A stretch of 64,000 nt of DNA from Chloroflexota bacterium (GTDB lineage: Bacteria > Chloroflexota > Anaerolineae > UBA4142 > SHND01). Positions 42,490-52,506 of the stretch are shown one piece after another (position 1 is the first letter of the stretch; each line of letters starts with the position of its first letter). The notes under the pieces were generated by a model. That model saw only the letters and a list, made by a program, of their open reading frames with translations, was not told the DNA's origin and ran no database searches. The translations under genes and the position numbers were made by a program. Location of the stretch: positions 1 to 64,000 of the forward strand of contig JAKOPZ010000123.1 in the NCBI GenBank assembly GCA_029778615.1. The letters run 5' to 3'.

Positions 42490-45400
42490 ATGAAGCCGGA
42501 GCACCGTTCTATAGAAAGTTTCCGCATTCGCGTTGTCGTCACTGCCACGCTCGCGTTGGTCGGACTATTGATCTGGGTTCTCGCGCGCCAACCGCTTGGC
42601 GCCGCGACCAGCCCCGTTGCGGGTGATCACTTGCAAGGGTCGAATGTCGCACAAGCTCCAACCCAAGTCCCAACGCCAACCTCAACCCCGCTCCCGCCCG
42701 GCGCGACCGACCCCATCGGTCCGCCGAGCAGCTATACCCTTTTCCCAGACGATGAAGTGTGGGTGACCACCATCACGCAATACACCCAATATGCTCAAGA
42801 TGTGGTAATGCCCGGCGCGACGCTCAATATGACGGGGACGATTGCGCTGAATGATGGCTACGATGATATGGTGGGTTACTTCGTACCAATGATTTTTGCG
42901 ACGAGCGGGCGAATCACGACACAAGAGTATGACCAAGTAGTGTACGCGCGGCGCGACAGCGGCGGTCAATCCGCAGACTTGTTCCTAAACGATCGAATGC
43001 TTTTCGACCCCGTTCAGACCCAATCCACCTATCTCGGTCCGCAGGTGGACGGCTATATTGATTTCTTGGCGCTCGCCGCAGGAGACCTGGACAAGCTTGC
43101 CGACAGCGCAGGCAACAATCATGATGAAGTGGTCGTCGTGTACAACGATAATCTTTCCGCAAATACGCCTGGCTTGAGCATGGTTGTCTTTGACTATACC
43201 GACCCTTCAACGGCGACGAGTCACACGCCGATTGGTTTTGCGCAGCTGAACGATTTTGTCACGTACGACAGCAACTTGACCAATGTCCTTCCAATTGACA
43301 CCATCGTGGATGTCGCAATCGGCGATATTGACGCCGACGGCATGAATGAAATTATTGTTGCGAGCGTACCGGCGGCGAACCAATTCGTGCTCAGCACTTT
43401 TCGGTACACGAACGATGGCTCTGGCAATCGCACCATCACGTTGGCGGCGACCAACACGTTCTCGCCGCCGGCGGGGGGAACCTATATGGGCGGCAGCATC
43501 TCTGTTGCCACGGGCGACCTCAACGGCGATGGCGCGGCGGAAGTGATTGTGGGACTGGTCGTCTACAAGCCCGAATCCGGTACGAAAGCGAATGTGAATC
43601 ACGGGTTTGCGATTTTTTCCAGTGACCCGAATCTCGTACTCTCGCTTCAAGGCACGCCGCAGTTCGGCGGATTCTATGAGATAGTCAATGTTTCGCTCGC
43701 GCCCAAAGTCAAGGTCTTGACCGGCATGTTCAAGTATGACCCGCCGAATGGATTCAATTTCGGTCAGTCGCAATTTGTTTTCGTACACAACAGTTCGGAT
43801 GGGCACCTCAAATTCAATACCTATGCGGCTTCGAACGACTTGCAAAGCGTTTCGTCATTGTACAGCGAGGTTGACATCTCCATTTCAACAATGGGAATGC
43901 AATCGTATTCCGCTGTCGCGGGCGAATTTCGCGGTGTGGGCGACACGCAAAACCCGGTCTGGTCGGTTGCTTATCTAACTTTTCCGTACGAGACCGTTGT
44001 CGAAGATATGACCATCGGCTTGATTGATGTGGTCGCGGGCAATGTGACCGCGACGACGCAGGTCAAGAATTATTGTGCGGGGTGCGTGGGCGACGGCAAT
44101 GTCGGGACGCGCGTGCCGCTCGTCGCGTTCGATTACGACGGCGATTCTTTTTTTCTCGGCTCGCCGATTCAATTGACGGTGGAACAAGTTATCAACACGG
44201 ATACGATTTTGTACGAACCGCCCAAGCACGCGTTTTATGACAGCAATCCCAACGCGACGAATAATTATTCGCCAACGTATCAAATCGTCAACGTGAGCCG
44301 TTACGCGAATTTCAATATCCAAATGACCGACAGCAATGGCACCAGTCTCGCGAGTTCCAGCACCGACAATTCGAATTGGAGCATTGGCGGTTCGGTCGCC
44401 GTCTCGGCGCATGCTTCGGTGGAAACGGGCGACGCGGAGGAAGAAGGCGCGAAAATTTCAGTCGAGGACACGGACAAGTTTGGGTACACGAACGACGACA
44501 TCTCTGCCAAAACAAAAAACTATTACAGCTCGCGTACCGTTTCGTACGCCGCAAGTACCGACAATGACGATTGGGTGGCGGGACGCGCGCAGCTATTTGA
44601 CATCTGGCGCTATCGCATTTACGGCGTGGACGCGACGGACAATAACAACAATCCGACCAATGGATTCTTGGATTACATTTTTCCGGGACCGACCACAATG
44701 TTTCAAGGCGGCGGTACGACGATGGACTGGTATGAACCCGAACATGAAAACGGCAACATCCTCTCGTACCCACAATTGAGCGCATCCGATAATGGGTTTT
44801 TCAATCCGCCCGATTTGGGAAGTTTCCAACTGCCCGGCGGTCAGACGTACAACGGCGCGCTGCTCTCGAATGACTTGGAAACGTACGACAGCGACAGCAG
44901 CAACAAGAGCATTCAATTCAATAGCTCGCAAGGCACCAATACGTCACGCACGTACTCGCACACGCTGACCGAGAGCGTGGATGTCAAGACCTCTTTCGAC
45001 GCGTGCGAGAGCGAAGTTCTCGCTACAGAATGTGCGGGCGGCAGTATTGACCTCTCCTTCAACAATAGCAACAGCTGGAGCAACACGACGACGAGTACGA
45101 CCACGACCAACAATGCAGAAGGCATTACCTTGAACATTCCTGCGGGCAGCAACGATCAAGCATATTCGTTTACACCTGTGATTTACATGTCGCAAGACGG
45201 AACGTTGAAAGCGGCGCATGCTGTCGTTCTCCCCGCGCCCGAAGATGTCTCTTATTGGGTGGACATTTATGGGCAGAAATCGGACCCCGCGCTCGCACTG
45301 CCAAAGCGATATAGCTGGCAGCAGAACGCCGACAATTTTTTCGCGTGGTTCGTCGAACAAGACGACGACCGCAAACTGATTCGCGGCTTTTCCATTATTG

Positions 45401-46563
45401 ACGCCAATCAGAATCCCATCTCTTCGCAGTACGACAATATTCCGAGTTCAATCCCCGCAGGCGAACAGGTTTTGCTGCAAGCGAATGTGTACAACTACAG
45501 CGTGAGTCAACCAATCCCTTCGCCGCTCCAAGTGCAATTTCAAATTGTGCAGTACGATGCAGGCACGGGCAATGAAGTGGGTTCGCGCGTCACGCTCGGT
45601 ACGGCGACGATTAATACAATGCAGCCGCTGCAAGTCGTGCCCGCGCAAATCAGTTGGAACACGACGGGCTATGGTCCTGCCACACCGTGCGCGTCCATCG
45701 AGTATCGCTTTATCGTCACGCTCGACCCGAACAACACGATTGACGAATTGTACGATTCCGAAAATCCGAATCAGACGTACACGTGGGTGGACAGCTTGAA
45801 CGTCACGCACTATCTCAACGGCATTGACCCGGGGCAAAATAACGAGGGTTATAGCTACATCAACGTCACCGCGCCGAATCCGAACGGAACGTGTTCCCCC
45901 GGCTTTGACGCCGATGTGTTCATGAAAAAATCGAGCGTAGCGATGCTCGAGACGAATGGAAGTTTGGTGACGAAAAACGCGACGGCGCTGCTCAATCACC
46001 CCGTGCGCCTGCGCTTTACAGTCAAATCGAATACCCCGCACGGACTGTACAGCTATTTGATGGTCTATGACGGAAATCCCCAGCACGGCAAGTTGATTGC
46101 GATGAAGCGAATCCACAGCGGCAGTCCGAAGGGGAGTCACGTGTGGGTAGATTGGACGCCGACGACACCGGGCAAGCACAAAATCGTTGCCCAAGTCCTA
46201 GAGCGTCGTTTCGACCCCGTGCATGGAAACAACCACGATGGTTTGCGCGTGGATGTGACCGCGTGTGGCGGGAACCCGGCAACGCCGACCTTGCTTGCGC
46301 CGAGTACCGGCAGCATCTTGAATCATCAACGACAGTTGTTGAAATGGGAGGCAGACTCGTGCGCGACGCATTACCAAGTGGTGCTGCGCAAGGTGACGGC
46401 AAAGCGCCCCCTCGTTCTCAAAGAAACCGCACTCGCCAACACCGCATTGAAAACACCAGAACTCAAACAAGGTGCAAAATACGTGTGGCGCGTGCGCGCG
46501 TGCCGCGTGAACAAATGCAGCGATTGGAGCAAACGCTCCCGTTTTGAAATCGCAAAAGAATAA
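42490..46563 (+). CDS. Very large secreted protein with FG-GAP/VCBS repeats and C-terminal Ig/Fn3-like domains
   Basis: The 1357-residue product has an N-terminal membrane segment (about 13-32), then a PT-rich stretch. FG-GAP/VCBS calcium-binding signatures occur at VAIGDIDADGMNEIIVASV (near 275) and VATGDLNGDGAAEVIVGLV (near 338), part of a likely beta propeller. A Ser/Asn/Thr-rich region of about 300 residues follows. The C-terminal third has a CARDB-like domain (EQVLLQANVYNYS) and a terminal fibronectin-like domain (YVWRVRACRVNKCSDWS). The only enzymatic clue is absent, so adhesion or binding is more likely than catalysis. GAAAGGAGCC precedes the ATG. Confidence 0.88.
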   Translation: MKPEHRSIESFRIRVVVTATLALVGLLIWVLARQPLGAATSPVAGDHLQGSNVAQAPTQVPTPTSTPLPPGATDPIGPPSSYTLFPDDEVWVTTITQYTQYAQDVVMPGATLNMTGTIALNDGYDDMVGYFVPMIFATSGRITTQEYDQVVYARRDSGGQSADLFLNDRMLFDPVQTQSTYLGPQVDGYIDFLALAAGDLDKLADSAGNNHDEVVVVYNDNLSANTPGLSMVVFDYTDPSTATSHTPIGFAQLNDFVTYDSNLTNVLPIDTIVDVAIGDIDADGMNEIIVASVPAANQFVLSTFRYTNDGSGNRTITLAATNTFSPPAGGTYMGGSISVATGDLNGDGAAEVIVGLVVYKPESGTKANVNHGFAIFSSDPNLVLSLQGTPQFGGFYEIVNVSLAPKVKVLTGMFKYDPPNGFNFGQSQFVFVHNSSDGHLKFNTYAASNDLQSVSSLYSEVDISISTMGMQSYSAVAGEFRGVGDTQNPVWSVAYLTFPYETVVEDMTIGLIDVVAGNVTATTQVKNYCAGCVGDGNVGTRVPLVAFDYDGDSFFLGSPIQLTVEQVINTDTILYEPPKHAFYDSNPNATNNYSPTYQIVNVSRYANFNIQMTDSNGTSLASSSTDNSNWSIGGSVAVSAHASVETGDAEEEGAKISVEDTDKFGYTNDDISAKTKNYYSSRTVSYAASTDNDDWVAGRAQLFDIWRYRIYGVDATDNNNNPTNGFLDYIFPGPTTMFQGGGTTMDWYEPEHENGNILSYPQLSASDNGFFNPPDLGSFQLPGGQTYNGALLSNDLETYDSDSSNKSIQFNSSQGTNTSRTYSHTLTESVDVKTSFDACESEVLATECAGGSIDLSFNNSNSWSNTTTSTTTTNNAEGITLNIPAGSNDQAYSFTPVIYMSQDGTLKAAHAVVLPAPEDVSYWVDIYGQKSDPALALPKRYSWQQNADNFFAWFVEQDDDRKLIRGFSIIDANQNPISSQYDNIPSSIPAGEQVLLQANVYNYSVSQPIPSPLQVQFQIVQYDAGTGNEVGSRVTLGTATINTMQPLQVVPAQISWNTTGYGPATPCASIEYRFIVTLDPNNTIDELYDSENPNQTYTWVDSLNVTHYLNGIDPGQNNEGYSYINVTAPNPNGTCSPGFDADVFMKKSSVAMLETNGSLVTKNATALLNHPVRLRFTVKSNTPHGLYSYLMVYDGNPQHGKLIAMKRIHSGSPKGSHVWVDWTPTTPGKHKIVAQVLERRFDPVHGNNHDGLRVDVTACGGNPATPTLLAPSTGSILNHQRQLLKWEADSCATHYQVVLRKVTAKRPLVLKETALANTALKTPELKQGAKYVWRVRACRVNKCSDWSKRSRFEIAKE

Positions 46564-46571
46564 ATGAACCG

Positions 46572-46609
46572 AGGACCTCCCACAATGACAAGTGTGGGAG
46601 GTCCTTTTT
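46572..46609 (+). terminator. Terminator after the large surface protein gene
   Basis: AGGACCTCCCACA and its complement form a 13-bp stem, eight-base loop, then TTTTT. Confidence 0.9.
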
Positions 46610-46679
46610 CCTATGCTAAAATGCTAATCTCGCTTTCATCTCTTGCTTTGGCGGCTGGAGTACAAAGCGCGTTGCCTTT

Positions 46680-48395
46680 ATGAATTCTCGTCAAAAACGT
46701 TGGATTCTCGTCCTCGTTGTGCTCAATCTAGTCATTTCTTGCGCGCTCGCCTCTGCGCTGGTGCTCCAACGGAACGTGATTCGCCAAACCCTTGCGGATG
46801 TCACAGGTGAAGAAGATTCCTCGTACCAACTTCGCGCGTTGGGATTCCTTGCACTGTCTCTTTTTCAATCGCCGCGCGAGACTGGTGATTACGCGCCGAT
46901 GCCGTACACCGATATGCCGCCGTTCGGCGTGAATACTTTTTTTGAGCAAGAGGTCGAGGAGGCAAAAATTCGCCAGAGCATGGAATTGATTCGCGACGCG
47001 GGTTTCAAGTTTATTCGTCAAGAATTTCCGTGGGAAGATTTGGAACCAAATCGCAAGGGCGAATTTTATGACACCAAGTTCAATCATCCGACGTGGGACA
47101 AGTATGACCGCATCGTGGAATTGGCGAACGAGTACGATTTGGAAATCATCGCGCGCCTCGACCATCCGCCCGCGTGGACGCGCGCCGATGGAAATGCGCG
47201 CGGAAATTTCGCGCCGCCCGATGATTTTGAAAATTATGGCGATTTTGTGAACGCGGTCGTTTCGCGTTATCGCGGCAAAATCAAGTTTTATCAGTTGTGG
47301 AACGAGCCGAACATTTATCCCGAATGGGGTGAGCAAGATGTCAACGCGAACGATTACACGCGCCTGTTGAAAATTGGTTACGCAAGAGCAAAAGAAGCAG
47401 ACCCGAACGCGGTGATTATCAGCGCAGGACTCGCGCAAACGTTGGAGACGGGTCCGCGCAATGTGAGCGATTTGATTTTTCTCCAGCAAATGTACGACGC
47501 GGGTGCGAAAGATTATTTCGATATTCTTGCGGTGATGAATTACGGCTTGTTCACCGGACCCGGCGACCATCGCGCGGATGCGTCACGCACCAATTTTTCG
47601 CGTCCCGTTCTGGTTCGCGAAATCATGGTGAAAAATGGCGACGCGAACAAACCCATCTGGGCAATGGAAATTGGTTGGAATGCGCTACCGTCAAGTTTTG
47701 AGAATGCGCCGTATGGACGTGTGACGGAACAACAGCAGGGCAGGTATGCAGCACAAGCGTACCAACGCGCGCAAAGCGAATGGGGATGGATGGGCGTAAT
47801 GAATTATTGGTTTTTCAAACGCGCGTATGACAATGAGCGCGAGCAGCCATTTTTCTATTTTCGCTTGTTCGACCCCGATTTCACTCCGCGCCCCGCGTAT
47901 GAGGCGATCAAAAATTACACGCCCACCGCACGCTGGCTCGGCAACGGCTTTCATCAAGAAACAAATTGGACGCTCGAATATCTTGGAGACTGGAGGAGCG
48001 GAGACTATGGAAAGCAAGTCACTGATAGGTATGCGATTGGAATCCCGAACGATATTATGCGCTTTACCTTTCGCGGCAATGCGGTAGAGCTCGCGCTCGC
48101 GCCGAATCCGTATTATGGAATCATCGAAGCGCGTGTGGATGAGGGCGAATTTCAAAAATACGATTTGCGCGCGACGGACGCAAATTCTGAACATCGCGTC
48201 ACTTTGGCGAAAAATTTACTGCCCGGCGAACATCGTGCCGAAGTGCGCGTCCTGCAAGGGGAATTGTGGTTGGATGGAATGGTAGTGAAACAATCGAACG
48301 ATTGGCTGTTGGCGCGGTTGATTCCTATTGCGCTGCTCATTCTGGTAGGTGTAATGGGAATTTTTGGATGGCGATTCATTTTACGCGGAGGATAA
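46680..48395 (+). CDS. Membrane-anchored clan GH-A glycoside hydrolase
   Basis: The 571-residue protein has an N-terminal membrane helix (about 9-28) and a second at the C-terminus (about 540-565). Between them is a TIM-barrel domain like the GH39/GH5 groups: FGVNTFFEQEVEE, FKFIRQEFPWEDLEP, FYQLWNEPNIYPEW with the acid/base Glu of the NEP motif, and KPIWAMEIGWN with the nucleophile Glu. A beta domain of about 120 residues follows the barrel. It should hydrolyse a beta-linked glycan outside the membrane. The substrate is unknown. The cupin gene begins at the base after its stop. Confidence 0.9.
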   Translation: MNSRQKRWILVLVVLNLVISCALASALVLQRNVIRQTLADVTGEEDSSYQLRALGFLALSLFQSPRETGDYAPMPYTDMPPFGVNTFFEQEVEEAKIRQSMELIRDAGFKFIRQEFPWEDLEPNRKGEFYDTKFNHPTWDKYDRIVELANEYDLEIIARLDHPPAWTRADGNARGNFAPPDDFENYGDFVNAVVSRYRGKIKFYQLWNEPNIYPEWGEQDVNANDYTRLLKIGYARAKEADPNAVIISAGLAQTLETGPRNVSDLIFLQQMYDAGAKDYFDILAVMNYGLFTGPGDHRADASRTNFSRPVLVREIMVKNGDANKPIWAMEIGWNALPSSFENAPYGRVTEQQQGRYAAQAYQRAQSEWGWMGVMNYWFFKRAYDNEREQPFFYFRLFDPDFTPRPAYEAIKNYTPTARWLGNGFHQETNWTLEYLGDWRSGDYGKQVTDRYAIGIPNDIMRFTFRGNAVELALAPNPYYGIIEARVDEGEFQKYDLRATDANSEHRVTLAKNLLPGEHRAEVRVLQGELWLDGMVVKQSNDWLLARLIPIALLILVGVMGIFGWRFILRGG

Positions 48396-48752
48396 ATGAA
48401 AATCAGCAGATTCGATTCCGGCGTCGGCAGACGCGTGGCTGAATATGGCAGTCAAAATCTCACCATCTCGCGCATTGCCCATCTGACGCGCGAAGCGGTT
48501 GTGCTGTGCATGGTGCTGGAAGCGGAGGGGCAAGTTGGATTCCATCAAGCGGTGCAAAATCAATTGTTTCTGGTTGTAAACGGCGCGGGTTGGGTGCGCG
48601 GCGCGGAGGAAGCGGAAGTCGCGATTTCGGCAGGCGAAGCGGCATTTTGGCACGCGGGCGAATGGCATGGCGCGCGCACCGAACAAGGATTGACCGCGCT
48701 GGTGTTCGAGGGTCCGGATGTCACCGCGCTGGAAACGAGCGCCCCAAGCTGA
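48396..48752 (+). CDS. Small cupin-domain protein
   Basis: The 118-residue protein is a single cupin barrel: EAEGQVGFHQAVQNQLFLVVNG and FWHAGEWHGARTEQGLTALVFEG. The classical metal ligands are incomplete (one His in motif 1, H-x3-H in motif 2), so metal binding is uncertain. The start codon abuts the glycoside hydrolase stop, implying co-translation. A role in binding a small sugar-related ligand is inferred only from neighbours. Confidence 0.85.
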   Translation: MKISRFDSGVGRRVAEYGSQNLTISRIAHLTREAVVLCMVLEAEGQVGFHQAVQNQLFLVVNGAGWVRGAEEAEVAISAGEAAFWHAGEWHGARTEQGLTALVFEGPDVTALETSAPS

Positions 48753-48765
48753 GGTTTCCGCAGTC

Positions 48766-51189
48766 ATGGCTTTTGCAACACACTCTCGCCCGCTGTTTCG
48801 TCTCGCGCGCTCGTATGCGGCGCAAGCGATGGACGGCGCGTGGCTCTCGTGCAAGAATTACATCTGGCTCTTGGTCACGCTTGCCGTCGGATTTTTTGTG
48901 CGCGTGAACGAATTGGGCGCGCAGAGTCTGTGGAACGACGAAGGCACGTCGGTGGCGCTCGCCCAGCGGAGCATCTCTGCGATTGTGAACGCCGCCGCGC
49001 GCGATATTCACCCCCCCCTCTATTATCTCTTGCTCAGCGCGTGGATTCCGTTCAGCGGTATTGGCGAATTTGCTGTACGCTTTCTCTCGGTCTTGGCGGG
49101 CGTGTTGGTCATTGCGCTCACGTTTCGCATCGCGCGCGAATTTTTTGACCAGGATGTTGCGCTGCTTGCGGCAGTCTTGTCCGCGCTGAACCCGTTTCAA
49201 ACATATTATGCGCAAGAGACGCGGATGTATATTTGGGTGACGTTGTTTGTGTGTTTGTCGGTGTGGGCATTGATAAAAATGTTCAATCCACCGCGTGAGA
49301 GAACATCGTCGGCAACACGGGGCATTCGCCGCCGCACCGCGTTTTGGTTTCTCTACATTTTTGCCACGCTCGCCGCGCTGTATACAAATTACTATGCGTT
49401 CACGCTGCTCCTTGTCGAGAATCTCGCGTTCGTCGCGTGGCTGCTATGGGCGTGGCGCGCGCGTCGAACGGGCATCGGTCATTCGTTCCTCTTTTGGTTC
49501 GCCGCACAAATTTTGATTGTGCTCGCGTATGTGCCCTGGCTGAATTTTGCGCGCCAGTCGCTCACGAGTTGGCCCGGCATCAGTGAACCGCTGACATTGT
49601 GGGACATGGCGTGGCGCATCGTCAGCGCGTTTGCGCTTGGATTCGACCAAGTTCAGGTTGTCCAGGTGGTCTTTGTCGCCGCATATATTTTATTTTTCGT
49701 TGGCGGGTTGCTGCCTTCGCGTGATTTATTCACCCAAAGCGTTTGGGGCATCGTCGTCTGTGCGTTGTGGGCGGTTGTGCCGCTGCTCGCCATGTATTTC
49801 CTTTCGTTAGCCCGCCCCGCGTACAATCCGAAATTTTTGCTGCTGGCGACGCCGGGTTTTTTGATTTGTGTGGCGCGCGGCGTTTCGGTTTTGTATCCGG
49901 GTTTGTTTTTGCGCGAGCGCGCGCCATATGCGACGATTCACGATCCACTCAAAACGCGTTTGACGCGGCAGTGGGTGAATACCGCAAAAATGCTCGTGGG
50001 CGGATTGTTCGCCGCGGGGCTTGTGTTGGCGTTACAAAATTTGTACGGCGACCCGCATCTGCAGCGCGACGATTATCGCGGCATTGTGAATTATATCAAC
50101 GCGGTGGCGACAGAGCGAGACGCGGTTTTGGTGAACGCGCCGGGGCAAATGGATGTGGTGCGTTATTACTATCACAGTCCCGCGCAGTTGGTCGGTCTGC
50201 CAATTGGGCGTCCGATACAGCGTGAGGCGACGCAAACCGCATTGAATGAATTGTCCGCGCGCGAAAATCTGTACGGAATCTTTTGGGCGACGGAACAAGC
50301 CGACCCGGAAAATTTAATCGAACGCGTTTTAGCGCAAACGACGTACAAGGCGCGCGACGAATGGCACGGCAATGTGCGGTTGACCGAATACGCTCGCGCG
50401 CGCGCGTCGCGAACAGTTCAATCCGGCGTTTCGTTTGGCGACGAAATTCTTTTGCGCCGCTATCTGCTGGACGCCAAGCCGCTTGCGGGCGGGGATATTC
50501 TGCCATTCGAATTGGTTTGGATGGCGCAGAAATCGCCATTGCCGAATTACAAAATTTTCGCGCATCTGCTGGACGCGAACGGACGCATTGTGGCACAGCG
50601 CGACAGCGAGCCGCAAAACGGATTTGCGCCCACGAGCCAATGGAAAACCGGCGTCGAGGTCTCTGACAAAGTTGGCTTGCTGATTCCGCCCGGCACCCCG
50701 CCCGGCGCGTATTCGTTGGTCATTGGTGTCTATCGCGGCGATAGCGGCGAACGTTTAACGCGCCGAGACGGTTCGGACACTTTGATACTCGATGCGATAA
50801 CAATCGGCAAACGCATACTGCCGCGCGCGGCGGTCTTTGCCCAGTCCATCCCAGCGGCTGTGTTTCGAGAGGTGGCGCTGCTCGGGTATCAAGTGGAACG
50901 CATCGAGTTTGCGCGCGGTGAATTCATTCCCCTCGTGCTATACTTTCAAGCGTGGACAAAACCAACCGCCGATGCTCAAATGGAGGTGCAATTGCGCGAC
51001 CAAGGTGATAACGTAATTGCTTCCGCGCGCGCATTTGAGAATTATCCCACCACGCGGTGGGATGCGGAGGAAATTGTGCGTGATGTTCAGACTCTGAACA
51101 TTCCACTCAACGCGCTGCTTGGCGAATACAAAATCGTCGTAACGGACGGCGCGCAGACATTTGAGGTCACGCGCGTACAAGTGCGCTAA
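48766..51189 (+). CDS. Multi-pass membrane glycosyltransferase (GT39/ArnT-like)
   Basis: The 807-residue protein begins MAFATHSRPLFRLA behind TGAGG. It has about 11 membrane helices. The first periplasmic loop carries LWNDEGTSVAL, where the WxDE acidic pair fits the catalytic Asp/Glu of the GT-C fold. HPPLYYLLLSAW and YYAQETRMYIW are further family marks. A soluble C-terminal region of about 300 residues (beta-rich, FAHLLDANGRIVAQRD) resembles that in the DUF2723 protein at 20706-23042. It should transfer a lipid-linked sugar to a lipid or protein outside the membrane. It follows the cupin gene by 13 bases. Confidence 0.9.
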   Translation: MAFATHSRPLFRLARSYAAQAMDGAWLSCKNYIWLLVTLAVGFFVRVNELGAQSLWNDEGTSVALAQRSISAIVNAAARDIHPPLYYLLLSAWIPFSGIGEFAVRFLSVLAGVLVIALTFRIAREFFDQDVALLAAVLSALNPFQTYYAQETRMYIWVTLFVCLSVWALIKMFNPPRERTSSATRGIRRRTAFWFLYIFATLAALYTNYYAFTLLLVENLAFVAWLLWAWRARRTGIGHSFLFWFAAQILIVLAYVPWLNFARQSLTSWPGISEPLTLWDMAWRIVSAFALGFDQVQVVQVVFVAAYILFFVGGLLPSRDLFTQSVWGIVVCALWAVVPLLAMYFLSLARPAYNPKFLLLATPGFLICVARGVSVLYPGLFLRERAPYATIHDPLKTRLTRQWVNTAKMLVGGLFAAGLVLALQNLYGDPHLQRDDYRGIVNYINAVATERDAVLVNAPGQMDVVRYYYHSPAQLVGLPIGRPIQREATQTALNELSARENLYGIFWATEQADPENLIERVLAQTTYKARDEWHGNVRLTEYARARASRTVQSGVSFGDEILLRRYLLDAKPLAGGDILPFELVWMAQKSPLPNYKIFAHLLDANGRIVAQRDSEPQNGFAPTSQWKTGVEVSDKVGLLIPPGTPPGAYSLVIGVYRGDSGERLTRRDGSDTLILDAITIGKRILPRAAVFAQSIPAAVFREVALLGYQVERIEFARGEFIPLVLYFQAWTKPTADAQMEVQLRDQGDNVIASARAFENYPTTRWDAEEIVRDVQTLNIPLNALLGEYKIVVTDGAQTFEVTRVQVR

Positions 51190-51242
51190 CAAAATCGAGG
51201 CGGACGATTTGTCCAATCTCTGAGCGCGAGTCTCCAGTCTTT

Positions 51243-52451
51243 ATGTACTTAGGCAGAAAACCGCAACGTCTCCCCTGGCTGCGCAGCTGTTTGCTGATTC
51301 TTGTAATCGTCATCGGCACCGCGTACGCGAGTTTTCTATTGCTCGCGACACGCGGCGTCTATGTCGCACCGACATCACTGCTCCCCGAAGCGCTGCAACC
51401 GACAGCAACCGTGACGCCCACCCCAACCGAACCTGCCATCAACATTGTGAATCGCGCCGACGGTTATTTTCAAAATGGGCAGGTGGACAAGGCAATTGCG
51501 GAATATCGCCGCGTGATTGAACTCGACCCGAACAATGACACCGCGCTGGCGCGTTTGGCGCGCCTCTTGATTATTCGCCGCAAGTACGCCGAAGCGGAAG
51601 AGAACGCGCGGCTCGCTGTCGAATTGAATCCGGATGAAGCGTACAACAGCGCGGTGCTCGGACTCGCGCTCGATTGGCAAGGACAGTACGACGAAGCGCT
51701 GCCGCATAATTTGCGCGCGATTGAATTGGACGAAAACAATGTGTACGCGCAAGCGTGGTTGAGCGAACTGTATTCTGACATCGGTCGCGTGGACAAATCG
51801 GTGCCCACCGCGCGGCTCGCCGTTCAACTTGACGACAACAATTGGGAAGCGCATCGCGTGCTCGGCTATGCGTACGAAACATCCGGTAAATATCGCAACG
51901 CGATTACGGAATATCAGCGCGCGATTCAGATTCAACCAAACTTGGGATTCTTGTACGTCGCCGCCGCGCGCAACCTGCGCGCGATTGGACAATATCGCAA
52001 CGCGCTCGCGTTGATTCAACAGGCGATTCAAGCCGACCCGAATTCTGCCGAAGTGTATGATGAATTCGGGTGGATTTATTATTTTCTCGGCGACTATGAC
52101 GCGGCGATTTCACAACTGCGCCGCGCGGTGCAAATTGATGATTCGTATGCGCCGGCGTACGGACATTTGGGCATTATTTATTTTGTGCTGCAAAATTGGG
52201 AGCAGGCGGTGCCGAGTTTTGAAAAAGCCATCGCGTTGGGCGGCGACCGCGCGGAATATTATTATTCGTTGGGACTGTCGTACGTGAATTTGGACAATTG
52301 CCCCAAAGGACGCGAGTGGATTGATAAAGCGTTGAATGTAAACGCGGAGGATACCGCCGTGCAAGCGGCAGAAGAATATTACAATGAAAATTGTTTGGGC
52401 AGTCAAGCGCCGCCGACACGCAGACCTGCAACGGCAGTGCCGCAGCCGTAA
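51243..52451 (+). CDS. TPR protein anchored by an N-terminal membrane helix
   Basis: The 402-residue protein has one membrane helix (about 13-33), a short TVTPTPTEP tether, and nine or so TPR units over residues 65-375 (NRADGYFQNGQVDKAIAEYR, ARLLIIRRKYAEAEENARLA, DEFGWIYYFLGDYDAAISQL). The end is QAPPTRRPATAVPQP. The topology suggests the TPR domain lies outside the membrane as a protein-binding platform. It is 50 bp after the GT39-like gene, in the same direction. A strong terminator follows. Confidence 0.9.
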   Translation: MYLGRKPQRLPWLRSCLLILVIVIGTAYASFLLLATRGVYVAPTSLLPEALQPTATVTPTPTEPAINIVNRADGYFQNGQVDKAIAEYRRVIELDPNNDTALARLARLLIIRRKYAEAEENARLAVELNPDEAYNSAVLGLALDWQGQYDEALPHNLRAIELDENNVYAQAWLSELYSDIGRVDKSVPTARLAVQLDDNNWEAHRVLGYAYETSGKYRNAITEYQRAIQIQPNLGFLYVAAARNLRAIGQYRNALALIQQAIQADPNSAEVYDEFGWIYYFLGDYDAAISQLRRAVQIDDSYAPAYGHLGIIYFVLQNWEQAVPSFEKAIALGGDRAEYYYSLGLSYVNLDNCPKGREWIDKALNVNAEDTAVQAAEEYYNENCLGSQAPPTRRPATAVPQP

Positions 52452-52458
52452 AGAAATT

Positions 52459-52500
52459 CGACGAAAAAATTCGTGACCAACGTCACGAATTTTTTCGTCG
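52459..52500. terminator. Bidirectional terminator
   Basis: A 19-bp perfect stem (CGACGAAAAAATTCGTGAC and complement) with a CAAC loop separates two convergent genes. Confidence 0.9.
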
Positions 52501-52506
52501 GGTATC

